A stretch of DNA of 39,920 bases. It comes from Rheinheimera mesophila. Lineage in GTDB: Bacteria; Pseudomonadota; Gammaproteobacteria; Enterobacterales; Alteromonadaceae. The translations under genes were made by a program, and so were the position numbers. This document shows positions 1 through 9,042 of this stretch, piece by piece (positions within the stretch are counted from its first letter, which is position 1; every line of letters starts with the position of its first letter). Below the pieces are notes generated by a model that saw nothing but the letters and a program-made list of their open reading frames with translations, had not been told where the DNA came from and did not search any database. Where the stretch lies: assembly GCF_000986865.1 (NCBI RefSeq), contig NZ_LAVS01000033.1, positions 1-39,920 on the forward strand, written 5' to 3'.

Positions 1-968
1 AATTTGGCGGTTCGAAAAAGCCTCCGATTAATCCATTGCAACGCCAACCTATTCATGCACCGCTGGATGTGGGCGTGCGGGCTATCAACAGCATTATTAC
101 CGTCGGTAAAGGCCAGCGGATGGGCTTGTTTGCAGGCTCTGGTGTAGGTAAGTCAGTGCTTTTGGGCATGATGACCCGCGGTACTGCCGCTGATGTGATA
201 GTGGTTGGCCTGGTGGGTGAACGGGGCCGTGAGGTGAAAGAGTTTATTGATGAAATTCTGGGCGAAGAGGGGCGCAAACGCTCCGTAGTCGTAGCCGCTC
301 CTGCCGATGTGTCGCCTTTAATGCGGTTAAAAGGCTGTGAAACTGCGGTGCAGGTGGCGGAATATTTCCGTGAGCAGGGGCTGGATGTCTTACTGCTGCT
401 TGATTCCATTACCCGTTATGCGCAGGCACAGCGGGAAATTGCCTTGGCTGTGGGAGAGCCGCCGGCCACTAAAGGCTATCCACCTTCGGTTTTTGCCAAA
501 TTACCAGCGCTGGTGGAGCGGGCTGGTAATGGTGCTGCAGGTCAGGGCTCTATTACAGCGTTTTACACTGTGTTGTCTGAGGGGGATGATCTCCAGGACC
601 CTATTGCTGACGCGTCACGCGCTATTCTGGACGGTCACATAGTGTTATCACGTCAGTTGGCCGACAGCGGTCATTTTCCGGCCATAGATATAGAAAAATC
701 CATCAGCCGGGTCATGCCGGCTGTGACCAGTATGGAGCATCAAAAACTGGCCCGTGCTGTAAAACAGCTCTATGCCTCTTATCAGCAAAGCAAAGATTTA
801 ATTTCTATCGGTGCTTATGTCAAAGGGGCCGATCCACAACTGGATGCGGCCGTGACTCTGATGCCAAAAATCCGTGGTTTTTTGCAGCAGGAAATGAAAG
901 AAGTGGTGCCTTATGACGAAAGTCTGACACAACTGGATAAACTGTTACCTGCCCATTTAGGACGATAA
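1..968 (+). CDS. fliI: Flagellum-specific ATPase FliI, 5' end outside window
   Basis: FliI is the F1-beta-like ATPase of the flagellar type III export apparatus at the cytoplasmic base of the basal body. The reading frame is open from base 3 and enters as [16 protein letters not shown], an internal stretch of FliI, so the true start is upstream. A TTG at 36 is only an internal leucine codon. About 322 codons remain of a protein that is usually near 450. The Walker A motif GSGVGKS is at 135-155. It is followed by the Walker B region [16 protein letters not shown] and by [13 protein letters not shown], both typical of the family. fliJ follows after 3 bases. Partners known from the family are FliH and FliJ. 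Confidence 0.97.
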   Translation, partial: FGGSKKPPINPLQRQPIHAPLDVGVRAINSIITVGKGQRMGLFAGSGVGKSVLLGMMTRGTAADVIVVGLVGERGREVKEFIDEILGEEGRKRSVVVAAPADVSPLMRLKGCETAVQVAEYFREQGLDVLLLLDSITRYAQAQREIALAVGEPPATKGYPPSVFAKLPALVERAGNGAAGQGSITAFYTVLSEGDDLQDPIADASRAILDGHIVLSRQLADSGHFPAIDIEKSISRVMPAVTSMEHQKLARAVKQLYASYQQSKDLISIGAYVKGADPQLDAAVTLMPKIRGFLQQEMKEVVPYDESLTQLDKLLPAHLGR

Positions 969-971
969 GTT

Positions 972-1412
972 ATGGCATTGGCACAACTTCAGCTATTGGT
1001 CAAAGTCCAGCAGGAAAAAGAAGACAAGTTGCAGGCGCAGTACAGAGCTGCGCTGCAGAACTATCAGTCGATGCAACAGAAATATCAGGGCCTGGCAGAT
1101 TACCGGATTGAATACGTCCAGCAAACCCAAAGTCGGGGTCAGGAAGGCATGGCGAGCCGTCAGTTTAATCAATATCTGAATTTCATCGGCAAATTGGACG
1201 CGGCTTTAACAGCGCAGCAACAGTATGTGCAACAGGCTAAAGCCAATGCTGATCAGCGTTTACAGCAACTGCTGGCCATGCAGAAAAAACGTAAGGCCAT
1301 GGAAATACTGATTGAACGTGAGTTGGCGGAAATACAACGCAAAGCCGACAGGCAGGAACAAAAAATGCTGGATGAAATTGCGACTCAGCAGTTTTTCCGC
1401 AGAGTCAGTTAA
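972..1412 (+). CDS. fliJ: Flagellar export protein FliJ
   Basis: FliJ is a small coiled-coil protein that sits in the FliI hexamer like the gamma stalk of F1 ATPase and links it to the FlhA gate. The 146-residue product is almost entirely charged and glutamine-rich helix with no membrane segment, and its length is normal for the family (about 147). The assignment rests on this character plus its position directly behind fliI (3-base gap), the invariant order in flagellar operons. The ATG at 972 has weak ribosome-binding sequence, which suggests coupling to fliI. It is probably the last gene of the fliE-J unit, because a promoter-like element follows it. Confidence 0.93.
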   Translation: MALAQLQLLVKVQQEKEDKLQAQYRAALQNYQSMQQKYQGLADYRIEYVQQTQSRGQEGMASRQFNQYLNFIGKLDAALTAQQQYVQQAKANADQRLQQLLAMQKKRKAMEILIERELAEIQRKADRQEQKMLDEIATQQFFRRVS

Positions 1413-1415
1413 GTT

Positions 1416-1431
1416 TGGCGCGTATTTTGTA
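1416..1431 (+). promoter_or_regulatory. Candidate sigma-54 promoter for the fliK-flhB operon
   Basis: TGGCGCGTATTTTGTA matches the sigma-54 -24/-12 consensus (TGGCACG-N4-TTGCW) except at two positions. It has GG and GT separated by exactly ten bases (GT instead of GC at -12). It lies 104 bases upstream of the fliK ATG, in the only gap of this size between fliI and fliL. Sigma-54 control of the fliK operon is known in Vibrio; here it is inferred from the motif and its place. Confidence 0.6.
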
Positions 1432-1535
1432 TGTCTTTCGTATCAGAACGAGTGTAAACAGATTTTGTCTGCTCAATACAGGCAAAAAAAACAACAGCAG
1501 CAAGTGAGTCACTTGCATCTGGACCGGGGTGACCG

Positions 1536-3419
1536 ATGACTGAAATCTTATCCATGACCATGCTCAGCGCTGAGCCTGTATCTGCGGCAAAGTCGCAGCC
1601 TGCCCAGTTGGGTGACACAGCAACAGAACCTGATCAAAGTTTTGCGGCCACCCTGGCAGCAGAGGTCAATGGCAAAGCGTCGGAAAAACCAGGAAAAACC
1701 TCCAGCAAAACGCGGCAGAATACTGCCTCTGACCTGCAGGAGAATAAACCAACTCCGTCGGAGCAGAGCACCGCAGCTTCAGAGCAGCAAGATCACAAGC
1801 CTGTCAGCGGCAAAGAGTCTGCACAAGGCGATGCGGAAGAACTTGTGTCTGAGGCTTCTGACAAGGTCAAGGTCCAAACTGAAGCCGTTGAGGCTCAAAC
1901 TGAAGCCGTAGAAGCAGAACATTCGGACTGGTTAAACTTGCTGGATAAAGCAAAAAGTCTGCAGGCGCGCCTGAATAAAGCAGAAGCAGGGGAGGCCAAA
2001 GCGGGCTCTGTGGCAGAGGACTCCGGCTTACAAGGGACTAAGGCAAAACAACAACACGAAAAAAACGCAGCGGCAGAGCTGTCCGATGCTGAAGCTGCCG
2101 TAGTCTCCAAACTGAAGGCTGCGCAGCAAAAAGATGGGCCTGTAGTGCTAGAGCAAAAGCTGGTATCAGAACAAAACTCAGAACAGCACTTAACGGCCGA
2201 AGAGTTGAACGCTTTAAAACTTGTAACTCAATCGGATAAAGCAACGGCAAAAAACCAGACGGCAGATCATGGCTTAACCAAGCTGAGCACAACACAGAAT
2301 ACCGAAACAGAAAGCACAGACAAGCTGGATCAGAAGCGAACGGTACAAAAAGACACGGGGCCTGATCAAAACAAAATCATGGCTCATATTGAAAAACCAG
2401 TAAAAGTACGGACTGAGATCACGCAGACCAGCGATACTCTGCAATCACCTGAGGCTGATACTGACATCGAACTGACACTGGTCACAGCGAGCAAAACTCC
2501 GCTTCAATCGGAGCAGGCGGCTGTCATACTGAAAGGCGCCACGGGTGCGACAGTCAGCAGCGGGCAGACGGCTGGCAGCAATGACGACACGGACAACGAC
2601 ATGTTGACGGCACAGGCCGCAGCCACAGATGATAAACCCTCAGTTCAGGCCCAAACTGCGGCAGCGTTACTAGCGCCGCAGCCGCAGCAGAACAAAAACT
2701 CTGCGACAGAAGCGAAAGTCACGACTGAAGAGTTATTAAAACAACTTCAAACAACTGCGGTCGCAACCCATGCAGAGCAGGGGGCGTCCTCTGGTGAAGC
2801 TTCGCAGCAAGGTTCAACTGAAACACTGTTGACAGTGGTTGAGCAGCAAAAAACCAGCACTACCCCGGGAACTGAAGCCAACTCTTTTAGTAACCAGTTG
2901 AAGTCTAATCTGGAGAAAGTCAGCTCGGCTATCTCTGTATCGGGTCGTGAATTCGTCGCTGAGTCCAGTCAAAAAGCAGCAGACCAGCTTGGACAAAAGC
3001 TCAATCTGATCCAGCCAGAGGCATCGAACCAGTTAAAAGAAAAAATGCTGATGATGGTCAAAGATAAAGTGCATACCGCTGAAATTCGCCTCGACCCATC
3101 TGAACTAGGCTCGATGCAGATCAAAATCAGTTTGCAGCAGGATCAAATGTCAGTGCAGTTTATGGTTCAACAGGGCCATGCCAAAGAACTGATGGAGCAA
3201 CAACTGCCCAAACTTAAGGAACTGCTGCAGCAGCAAGGCATTGAATTAAGTCAGGGCTCGGTCCAGCAACAAAACCCATCGTCTTCAGGCCAGGAAGGAG
3301 GGCGTCGCACGGCTGGCGGCCCTGGGGCAGGGACTGGACAAGGGGTGTCAGAAGAACTGACAGAACCTGCTGTTTTGCCACCCAAAGTCTCTGAGCGGGT
3401 TGTCGATTATTATGCTTAA
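1536..3419 (+). CDS. fliK: Flagellar hook-length control protein FliK
   Basis: FliK is a secreted molecular ruler that measures the hook and switches export specificity by touching FlhB. The product is 627 residues, longer than the E. coli protein (about 375). The first 490 residues are low-complexity, rich in Gln, Ala, Glu, Lys and Thr, as expected for the extended ruler part. The conserved C-terminal domain (about 495-580) contains LDPSELG at 519-525 followed by alternating strand residues and a QQLPKLKELL helix, the Flg_hook signature. A glycine-rich tail follows. A duplicated seven-residue unit (QTEAVEA) occurs at residues 114-127. The ATG at 1536 follows a GGGGTGA-like ribosome binding site. 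fliL starts 147 bases downstream. Confidence 0.94.
   Translation: MTEILSMTMLSAEPVSAAKSQPAQLGDTATEPDQSFAATLAAEVNGKASEKPGKTSSKTRQNTASDLQENKPTPSEQSTAASEQQDHKPVSGKESAQGDAEELVSEASDKVKVQTEAVEAQTEAVEAEHSDWLNLLDKAKSLQARLNKAEAGEAKAGSVAEDSGLQGTKAKQQHEKNAAAELSDAEAAVVSKLKAAQQKDGPVVLEQKLVSEQNSEQHLTAEELNALKLVTQSDKATAKNQTADHGLTKLSTTQNTETESTDKLDQKRTVQKDTGPDQNKIMAHIEKPVKVRTEITQTSDTLQSPEADTDIELTLVTASKTPLQSEQAAVILKGATGATVSSGQTAGSNDDTDNDMLTAQAAATDDKPSVQAQTAAALLAPQPQQNKNSATEAKVTTEELLKQLQTTAVATHAEQGASSGEASQQGSTETLLTVVEQQKTSTTPGTEANSFSNQLKSNLEKVSSAISVSGREFVAESSQKAADQLGQKLNLIQPEASNQLKEKMLMMVKDKVHTAEIRLDPSELGSMQIKISLQQDQMSVQFMVQQGHAKELMEQQLPKLKELLQQQGIELSQGSVQQQNPSSSGQEGGRRTAGGPGAGTGQGVSEELTEPAVLPPKVSERVVDYYA
1875..1916 (+). 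repeat. Tandem 21-base repeat inside fliK
   Basis: Two adjacent 21-base units (1875-1895 and 1896-1916) both encode QTEAVEA. They differ at three third-codon positions, so the duplication is not very recent. Length change in the FliK ruler region can alter hook length in other species; the effect here is unknown. Confidence 0.85.
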
Positions 3420-3434
3420 CGTCGGTGAAAGCTT

Positions 3435-3453
3435 CACAGCAAAGCATGCTGTG
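3435..3453 (+). other. Stem-loop in the fliK-fliL gap
   Basis: CACAGCA (3435-3441) pairs perfectly with TGCTGTG (3447-3453) around a five-base loop. No T-run follows, so it is not a standard intrinsic terminator. It is flanked by two copies of CGTCGGTG (3420-3427 and 3454-3461). It may be an mRNA processing or stability element; no function can be assigned. Confidence 0.35.
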
Positions 3454-3566
3454 CGTCGGTGTAAGGTGTCGCAGCACAGAAAAGCGGCAGATGCACAGTT
3501 AGTGATTGCCTTTGATGAAAGCCAAGGTCAATAATACCACTTCATCACAGCGGATAAGGAATAAAC

Positions 3567-4094
3567 ATGGCAGCGGGTAAAGACTTAGAAATTGCTGACG
3601 GTCAGGCGAAAAAGAAAAAACTGATCATCATCATTGGTGCAGCGGTACTGCTGGCTATTGTCGCTGTAGCGGCAGTATTGATGATGTCTGGTGATTCGAC
3701 AGAACCGGCTCCGGCAGAAGCAGGAGCAGCCGAAGCTGCAGTGGCAGCCGATCCAAATGCCACAGCCAACAAAGGGTCAGCTTTGTATGTCAGTATGCCA
3801 CGGCCTTTTATTTTTAATGTGCCGGGCGCTACCAAAGACCGTCTGGTACAAATTAAGGTGCAGTTGTTAGTGCGTGGCAGTAACAATGAAGAAACAGCCA
3901 AAGTGCATATTCCTCTGATTGAGAGTACTTTGTTACGTACCTTCAGCACCAGTAATGCCGAAGAATTGATTACGGTCGAAGGTAAAGAGAATTTGAAGAA
4001 AAAAGCACTGAAAGAAGTGCAGGAAGCCTTAGTAGGCGTGGCTGGCAGTGAAGTAGTGGAAGAAGTACTGTTCACTGGCTTTGTGATGCAATAA
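3567..4094 (+). CDS. fliL: Flagellar basal body-associated protein FliL
   Basis: FliL is an inner-membrane protein that surrounds the stator units and supports torque at high load. The 175-residue product has a KKKK cluster followed by a single membrane helix at about 19-40. An Ala/Glu-rich linker comes next, then a periplasmic domain with the usual pattern of strands, ending in EVLFTGFVMQ, a typical FliL C-terminus. Length is normal. The ATG at 3567 follows AAGGAAT at good spacing. It precedes fliM by 12 bases, the standard fliLMN order. Confidence 0.95.
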   Translation: MAAGKDLEIADGQAKKKKLIIIIGAAVLLAIVAVAAVLMMSGDSTEPAPAEAGAAEAAVAADPNATANKGSALYVSMPRPFIFNVPGATKDRLVQIKVQLLVRGSNNEETAKVHIPLIESTLLRTFSTSNAEELITVEGKENLKKKALKEVQEALVGVAGSEVVEEVLFTGFVMQ

Positions 4095-4106
4095 GAGAGC
4101 AACAGC

Positions 4107-5195
4107 TTGACTGATTTATTGTCCCAGGACGAAATTGACGCGCTACTGCATGGTGTCGATGACGTTGAAGAAGAAGAGGTCGAAGAAAGTGGCGACGGTC
4201 GTGGCCGTTCCGCGACTGAATACGACTTTTCCTCTCAGGATCGGATCGTCCGTGGTCGCATGCCCACGCTCGAAATGGTCAATGAACGTTTTGCCCGTCA
4301 TATGCGGATCAGTTTATTTAACATGATGCGCCGCACCGCCGAAGTGTCGATCAATGGCGTGCAGATGATTAAATTTGGCGAATACGTGCACACCCTGTTC
4401 GTACCGACCAGCTTAAATATGGTGCGGTTCCGTCCGTTAAAAGGCACAGGCCTGATTACGATGGAGGCTCGTCTGGTGTTTATTCTGGTGGATAACTTCT
4501 TCGGCGGGGATGGGCGTTATCACGCCAAAATCGAAGGCCGCGAATTTACTCCAACCGAACGCCGGATCATCCAGATGCTGTTGAAGCTGATCTTTGAAGA
4601 TTACAAAGAAGCCTGGGCTCCGGTGATGGACGTATCCTTTGAATACCTCGATTCTGAGGTTAACCCGGCTATGGCCAACATCGTCAGCCCAACTGAAGTG
4701 GTGGTGATTAGCTCCTTCCATATCGAGCTCGATGGCGGTGGTGGTGATTTCCATGTGGCGTTGCCTTATTCGATGCTGGAACCTATCCGTGAGTTGCTGG
4801 ATGCCGGTGTACAAAGTGATAAAGAAGACACCGACTTACGCTGGAGTAAAGCGCTGCGTGACGAAATCATGGATGTCAAAGTGGATTTAACCACCAAGAT
4901 GCTGGATGTCGATATCACGCTGGAACAGTTAATGAACCTGAAGGCGGGCGACATTATTCCGGTCGAAATGCCGGATCACATTACGGTTTTGATTGAAGAC
5001 TTACCGACCTACAGAGCCAAATTGGGACGCTCCCGCGATAATGTCGCGTTGAAAATTATCGAAAAAATTAAACGACCTGAGTCCGTGAAATCAGAGATGC
5101 ATGTGTTCACTAAAGGTGGCCGCCGCCTGGACAGCGATGCAGATATCAGTGAACTGGAAGCGGATTTAAACTTATCTGAACCTGTGGAGAGATAA
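4107..5195 (+). CDS. fliM: Flagellar motor switch protein FliM
   Basis: FliM forms the middle ring of the C-ring and receives phosphorylated CheY. The 362-residue product starts at a TTG codon (4107) preceded by AGAGAG. That start gives the conserved N-terminal CheY-binding peptide LSQDEIDALL at residues 5-14, and no upstream in-frame ATG fits. The middle domain carries the family sequence RPLKGTGL and the later region GGDGRYHAKIEGREFTPTERRII, both hallmark FliM stretches. The C-terminal part is the SpoA domain that contacts FliN. fliN begins 2 bases after the stop, so translation is probably coupled. Confidence 0.98.
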   Translation: MTDLLSQDEIDALLHGVDDVEEEEVEESGDGRGRSATEYDFSSQDRIVRGRMPTLEMVNERFARHMRISLFNMMRRTAEVSINGVQMIKFGEYVHTLFVPTSLNMVRFRPLKGTGLITMEARLVFILVDNFFGGDGRYHAKIEGREFTPTERRIIQMLLKLIFEDYKEAWAPVMDVSFEYLDSEVNPAMANIVSPTEVVVISSFHIELDGGGGDFHVALPYSMLEPIRELLDAGVQSDKEDTDLRWSKALRDEIMDVKVDLTTKMLDVDITLEQLMNLKAGDIIPVEMPDHITVLIEDLPTYRAKLGRSRDNVALKIIEKIKRPESVKSEMHVFTKGGRRLDSDADISELEADLNLSEPVER

Positions 5196-5197
5196 CA

Positions 5198-5587
5198 ATG
5201 GCCAATGAACAAGATACCATGGACGAGTGGGCAGCAGCTTTAGCCGAAGCTGAAGGTGATGCTGGAGCTACTGCGGTGGAACTGGACGAACTGAAAGAAG
5301 AACCGGCCGCGCTTACCGTCGATGAAAAACGTAAACTGGATACCATTTTGGATATTCCGGTCACTATCTCCATGGAAGTTGGCCGAGCCAAAATCAGTAT
5401 TCGTAATTTGCTGCAGTTAAATCAGGGTTCTGTGGTTGAGCTGGAGCGTTTGGCAGGTGAACCATTGGATGTGCTGGTCAACGGTACCTTAATAGCGCAT
5501 GGCGAAGTGGTGGTGGTGAACGATAAATTTGGTATTCGTCTGACCGATGTCATCAGTCAGATTGAACGTATAAAGAAGCTGCGCTGA
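5198..5587 (+). CDS. fliN: Flagellar motor switch protein FliN
   Basis: FliN makes the lower C-ring and, with FliH, docks the export ATPase. The 129-residue product has an acidic N-terminal extension (about 1-50) and a SpoA domain (about 53-129) with LDIPVTISMEVGRAKISIRNLL, close to the family consensus. Length is near E. coli FliN (137). The stop codon overlaps the fliO start by one base (TGATG), so fliO is probably translated by re-initiation. Confidence 0.97.
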   Translation: MANEQDTMDEWAAALAEAEGDAGATAVELDELKEEPAALTVDEKRKLDTILDIPVTISMEVGRAKISIRNLLQLNQGSVVELERLAGEPLDVLVNGTLIAHGEVVVVNDKFGIRLTDVISQIERIKKLR

Positions 5588-6012
5588 TGCGATTCTTGTC
5601 TGTTGCTATAGCCTTAAGTCCGCTCTTTGCCGTCGCTGAAACTGTGACAACAGCAGTGGCTGCGACTCCTACGCCTCAGGGAAATGGGGTCAATGCCATG
5701 ACCATTATGAATGTGTTTGGCTCCTTAATTGTAGTGCTGGGGTTATTGTTTGGTCTGGCCTGGTTGTATAAAAAACTGGCGATTAAACTACCAGGGTCTA
5801 GCCATATCAAAATTGTCAGTTCGGTGATGCTGGGGCCCCGTGAACGTATTCTGGTGATTGAAGTGCAAGGCAAACAACGTGTGTTGGGCGTGACCTCGCA
5901 GCAAATTTCTATGTTGTTTGAGTTAGAGCAACCTTTGGTGGACGAGGCACAAACGCCAGACTGGCGTTCTCAGTTTCAGGCCCTTTTACAAAAACAAAAG
6001 TCGAAATCTTAA
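5587..6012 (+). CDS. fliO: Flagellar biosynthetic protein FliO
   Basis: FliO is a membrane chaperone-like protein needed for stable FliP5-FliR assembly of the export gate. The 141-residue product has a signal-like hydrophobic N-terminus, then one strong membrane segment (about 39-60) followed by [10 protein letters not shown] and a small cytoplasmic domain with [22 protein letters not shown], typical of the FliO family. Sequence conservation is normally low, so position between fliN and fliP adds much support. It overlaps fliN by one base and ends one base before fliP. Confidence 0.95.
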   Translation: MRFLSVAIALSPLFAVAETVTTAVAATPTPQGNGVNAMTIMNVFGSLIVVLGLLFGLAWLYKKLAIKLPGSSHIKIVSSVMLGPRERILVIEVQGKQRVLGVTSQQISMLFELEQPLVDEAQTPDWRSQFQALLQKQKSKS

Positions 6013-6013
6013 T

Positions 6014-6760
6014 ATGTGGCTATTCATTGCGCTTGTTCTGTTCGCTTTCTCTCCTGAGCTGTTGGCACAACAGGGAGGGGGCTTGTCCGCTTTATCGGTC
6101 ACCACTAACCCTGACGGCTCGCAGGACTACAGTGTGACACTGCAAGTCTTGGCTGTGATGACAGCTCTGAGTTTCATCCCGGCCATGGTCATTATGATGA
6201 CCTGTTTTACCCGTATTATCGTGGTGCTGGCGATTTTACGTCAGGCCATAGGCCTACAATCGTCCCCGTCTAACCAGGTATTGATTGGTATCACCTTGTT
6301 TATGACTTTCTTTATTATGGCGCCGGTGTTTGATGAGGTGAATCAAAAAGCCCTCCAACCTTATCTGGCTGAGCAAATGACCTCGATTCAGGCTTTTGAT
6401 GAAGCGATAAAGCCAATGAAAGCTTTTATGTTGCATCAAACGAGGATGAAAGATTTAGAAACTTTTGCTGAAATTGCGGGCACGCCCAAGGTCGATAATG
6501 TGGCGGATTTACCCATTACAGTGGTGATCCCGGCTTTTGTCACCAGTGAGCTGAAAACCGCTTTTCAAATTGGTTTTATGATTTTTATTCCGTTTTTGAT
6601 CATCGATTTAGTCGTCGCCAGTATTTTGATGGCTATGGGGATGATGATGTTATCCCCGATGATTATTGCCTTGCCCTTTAAACTGATGATGTTTGTATTA
6701 GTCGATGGCTGGTTGCTGGTGATGGGGACCTTAGCCACCAGTTACGGAGTGGGGACATGA
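6014..6760 (+). CDS. fliP: Flagellar export gate protein FliP
   Basis: FliP forms the pentameric core of the type III export channel in the inner membrane. The 248-residue product begins with a cleavable-type signal (about 1-20), then membrane helices including [29 protein letters not shown], which is highly conserved in FliP. The signature [27 protein letters not shown] follows near residue 175. Length matches E. coli FliP (245). Its last four bases (ATGA) overlap the fliQ start. Confidence 0.98.
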   Translation: MWLFIALVLFAFSPELLAQQGGGLSALSVTTNPDGSQDYSVTLQVLAVMTALSFIPAMVIMMTCFTRIIVVLAILRQAIGLQSSPSNQVLIGITLFMTFFIMAPVFDEVNQKALQPYLAEQMTSIQAFDEAIKPMKAFMLHQTRMKDLETFAEIAGTPKVDNVADLPITVVIPAFVTSELKTAFQIGFMIFIPFLIIDLVVASILMAMGMMMLSPMIIALPFKLMMFVLVDGWLLVMGTLATSYGVGT

Positions 6761-7026
6761 GTCCAGAGGTTTTTGTTGATATCTTAAGCGACGCACTTTG
6801 GCTGGTGATTTTAATTGTCTCCATGGCCATTATCCCGTCACTGATTGTCGGCCTGATTGTGTCTATTTTTCAGGCCGCGACCTCTATCAACGAACAAACC
6901 TTAAGCTTCTTACCCCGTTTAATTGTGACATTACTCGCGCTGATGTACGGTGGTCATTGGTTAACGCAAACCCTGATGGATTACACCGAAAAGCTTTATC
7001 TGAGTATTCCAACGGTAGTCAGTTGA
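6757..7026 (+). CDS. fliQ: Flagellar export gate protein FliQ
   Basis: FliQ is a small two-helix membrane protein, four copies of which wrap around the FliP-FliR gate. The 89-residue product has two hydrophobic segments (about 15-40 and 50-70) separated by the conserved loop [16 protein letters not shown]. Length equals E. coli FliQ (89). It overlaps fliP by four bases and fliR by one base, so the three proteins are probably made in a coupled way. Confidence 0.98.
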   Translation: MSPEVFVDILSDALWLVILIVSMAIIPSLIVGLIVSIFQAATSINEQTLSFLPRLIVTLLALMYGGHWLTQTLMDYTEKLYLSIPTVVS

Positions 7027-7799
7027 TGGAATACCCACTGCAGCAGCTCCTTCAGGTTATTGCCGATTTTATGCTGCCTTTTGCCCGCGTCTCCGCCATG
7101 ATGTTTATCATGGTCGCTTTTGGTGCCAAAAATATTCCAACCCGGGTGAAAGCGGCATTTTGTGCTGCATTTATTGTGATGATTATGCCCGTGGTGCCAC
7201 CGGTGAAAGATGTCAATCTGATGTCGCTGAATCTGGTGGTGCAGATGATCCAGCAAATCATTATTGGATTGGCAATAGGTTTTATCTCGCAAATTTTTGT
7301 GCAGGCTTTTGTCACCGCAGGGCAAATACTGGCGACTCAAACCGGCTTAGGCTTTGCCGCTATGGCGGACCCGGCCAACGGTGTGTCTGTGCCGGCTATA
7401 GGTCAGTTTTACCTGATTTTAGCCACCTTGTTATTTTTGGTGTATGACGGCCATCTGATTATGTTTCAGATGGTGGTGTTCAGTTTTGAATCCTTGCCCA
7501 TTGATGGGCAGTGGATGGACGTAAATAAATACTGGCAAGTGGCCGAATTTGGCGGCTGGATCATTGCCACAGCCCTTGCTATTACGCTGGCACCTGTAAC
7601 CGCTATGCTGGTGGTCAATATCGCTTTTGGAGTTTTAACCCGCACTGCACCACAGTTGAATATCTTCTCTATAGGTATGCCGATCAGTATGTTGGCCGGA
7701 TTACTTATTATGTGGCTGACGATGGATACCTTTTTGTTTCATTTTAACCTGAACTGGCAGCATGGTATCGAATACACCTGCAAGTTGATTGGCTGTTAG
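7026..7799 (+). CDS. fliR: Flagellar export gate protein FliR
   Basis: FliR is the single-copy subunit of the export gate. I place the start at the ATG at 7026, which overlaps the fliQ stop (TGATG) and gives [25 protein letters not shown], the normal N-terminus. An open frame extends back to 6798 but only reads through fliQ in another frame. The 257-residue product has about six membrane helices and the conserved GFISQIFVQAFVTAGQILATQTGLGFA segment. Length is close to E. coli FliR (261). flhB follows after 9 bases. Confidence 0.97.
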   Translation: MEYPLQQLLQVIADFMLPFARVSAMMFIMVAFGAKNIPTRVKAAFCAAFIVMIMPVVPPVKDVNLMSLNLVVQMIQQIIIGLAIGFISQIFVQAFVTAGQILATQTGLGFAAMADPANGVSVPAIGQFYLILATLLFLVYDGHLIMFQMVVFSFESLPIDGQWMDVNKYWQVAEFGGWIIATALAITLAPVTAMLVVNIAFGVLTRTAPQLNIFSIGMPISMLAGLLIMWLTMDTFLFHFNLNWQHGIEYTCKLIGC

Positions 7800-7808
7800 G
7801 AGTCGCTT

Positions 7809-8936
7809 ATGGCAAGCTCAGGTCAGGAAAAAACCGAAGAACCCACCAGTAAAAAACTCGAAGACACCCGAAAGAAAGGTCAGGTGGCGCGCTCCCGCGA
7901 TCTGGCTACTTTTGCCGTGTTGGTGGGCAGCAGTGCCGGTATTCTGATTTTTGGCAAAGAAATAGCGGCCTCTGTACTGGACGTCTGTCGTCGTTTGTTG
8001 TCATTGGACGAAAAAGACATTTTTAATCCCTATTCGATGTTCGCGGTCTGGGACGAAGCTTTAATTGAATTATTTCCGGGGTTATTGAAGTTTTTCCTGC
8101 TGATTTTGCTGGCGGCCTATGTCGGCAGCGTACTGATTGGCGGTTATAACTTCACCTGGCAAGCTGTAGGTTTTAAGTGGAGTAAAATGAGCCCGCTGGC
8201 CGGTATCAAACGCATGTTTGGTATGCAGGCTATGGTGGAACTGATTAAAAGTATCGCCAAGGTACTGGTGATTGGTGGCTTAACTTTTGCGTTGTTGTCC
8301 ACCTTCTTTGACGACATTATGGCCTTGTCGCTGATGACCAATCCTGAGGACATTTTTGCATCCGCCGAAATTCTGGCCTGGACCTTTTTTGGTATTTGTT
8401 TCAGCGTGATTGTTATAGCCGCTATCGATGCGCCTTATCAGATGTGGAAACACCATAAAGAATTAAAAATGACACTGCAGGAAGTAAAAGATGAATACAA
8501 AAACTCGGAGGGGGACCCCAGAGTCAAAGGCCGTATTCGTAGTTTACAATACCAGGCAGCCCGTCGCCGTATGATAGCTGCAGTGCCTACGGCTGATGTG
8601 GTGGTGACCAACCCAACACACTTTGCGGTAGCGCTGAAGTACGATCAGGCTAAATTCCGGGCTCCTGTGGTGGTGGCTAAAGGTGCAGATGAAGTGGCCT
8701 TATACATCCGGCGTTTAGCCGAAGAAAATAAAGTGCCTGTGCTGGAGTCACCAGCGTTGGCCCGTTCTATTTTTTATACCACAGAGTTGGATCATCCTAT
8801 TCCGGAACAATTATTTGCTGCCGTGGCGCAGGTATTGGCTTATGTCTATCAGTTGAATATGTTCAAAAAAGGCAAAGGGAAACGCCCGAAAAATCTGGCG
8901 AAAGACTTACCTATTCCAGACGATTTCCGCCACTAA
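7809..8936 (+). CDS. flhB: Flagellar export switch protein FlhB
   Basis: FlhB controls the change from hook to filament export. The 375-residue product has the N-terminal motif SGQEKTEEPTSKKLEDTRKKGQ, four membrane helices in the first 210 residues, and a cytoplasmic domain with the self-cleavage site NPTH starting at Asn268. This matches Asn269 of the Salmonella protein, and cleavage between Asn and Pro is expected. Length is normal. This is the last gene of the fliK-flhB group: a 106-base gap with a promoter-like element separates it from flhA. Confidence 0.98.
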   Translation: MASSGQEKTEEPTSKKLEDTRKKGQVARSRDLATFAVLVGSSAGILIFGKEIAASVLDVCRRLLSLDEKDIFNPYSMFAVWDEALIELFPGLLKFFLLILLAAYVGSVLIGGYNFTWQAVGFKWSKMSPLAGIKRMFGMQAMVELIKSIAKVLVIGGLTFALLSTFFDDIMALSLMTNPEDIFASAEILAWTFFGICFSVIVIAAIDAPYQMWKHHKELKMTLQEVKDEYKNSEGDPRVKGRIRSLQYQAARRRMIAAVPTADVVVTNPTHFAVALKYDQAKFRAPVVVAKGADEVALYIRRLAEENKVPVLESPALARSIFYTTELDHPIPEQLFAAVAQVLAYVYQLNMFKKGKGKRPKNLAKDLPIPDDFRH

Positions 8937-8989
8937 CCATGGAAGCAGAGCACATGATTACATGCTAATGTGATCAGCCGCCATTTTTA

Positions 8990-9005
8990 TGGAACGCTTT
9001 TTGTA
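8990..9005 (+). promoter_or_regulatory. Candidate sigma-54 promoter for flhA and downstream genes
   Basis: TGGAACGCTTTTTGTA has the GG-N10-GT spacing of a sigma-54 promoter and differs from the consensus at two positions. It is identical at 12 of 16 bases to the element before fliK at 1416-1431. It ends 37 bases before the flhA ATG, inside the 106-base flhB-flhA gap. Sigma-54 control of the flhA operon is known in Pseudomonas and Vibrio; here it is inferred. Confidence 0.6.
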
Positions 9006-9042
9006 TAACAGCCTGTAGCGTCAGTAATTTGTCAGGCTTGTT

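Noticed and set aside
6798-7025. Upstream extension of the fliR reading frame
   Set aside because: It reads through fliQ in another frame and gives no FliR-like residues; the ATG at 7026 overlapping the fliQ stop gives the correct N-terminus.
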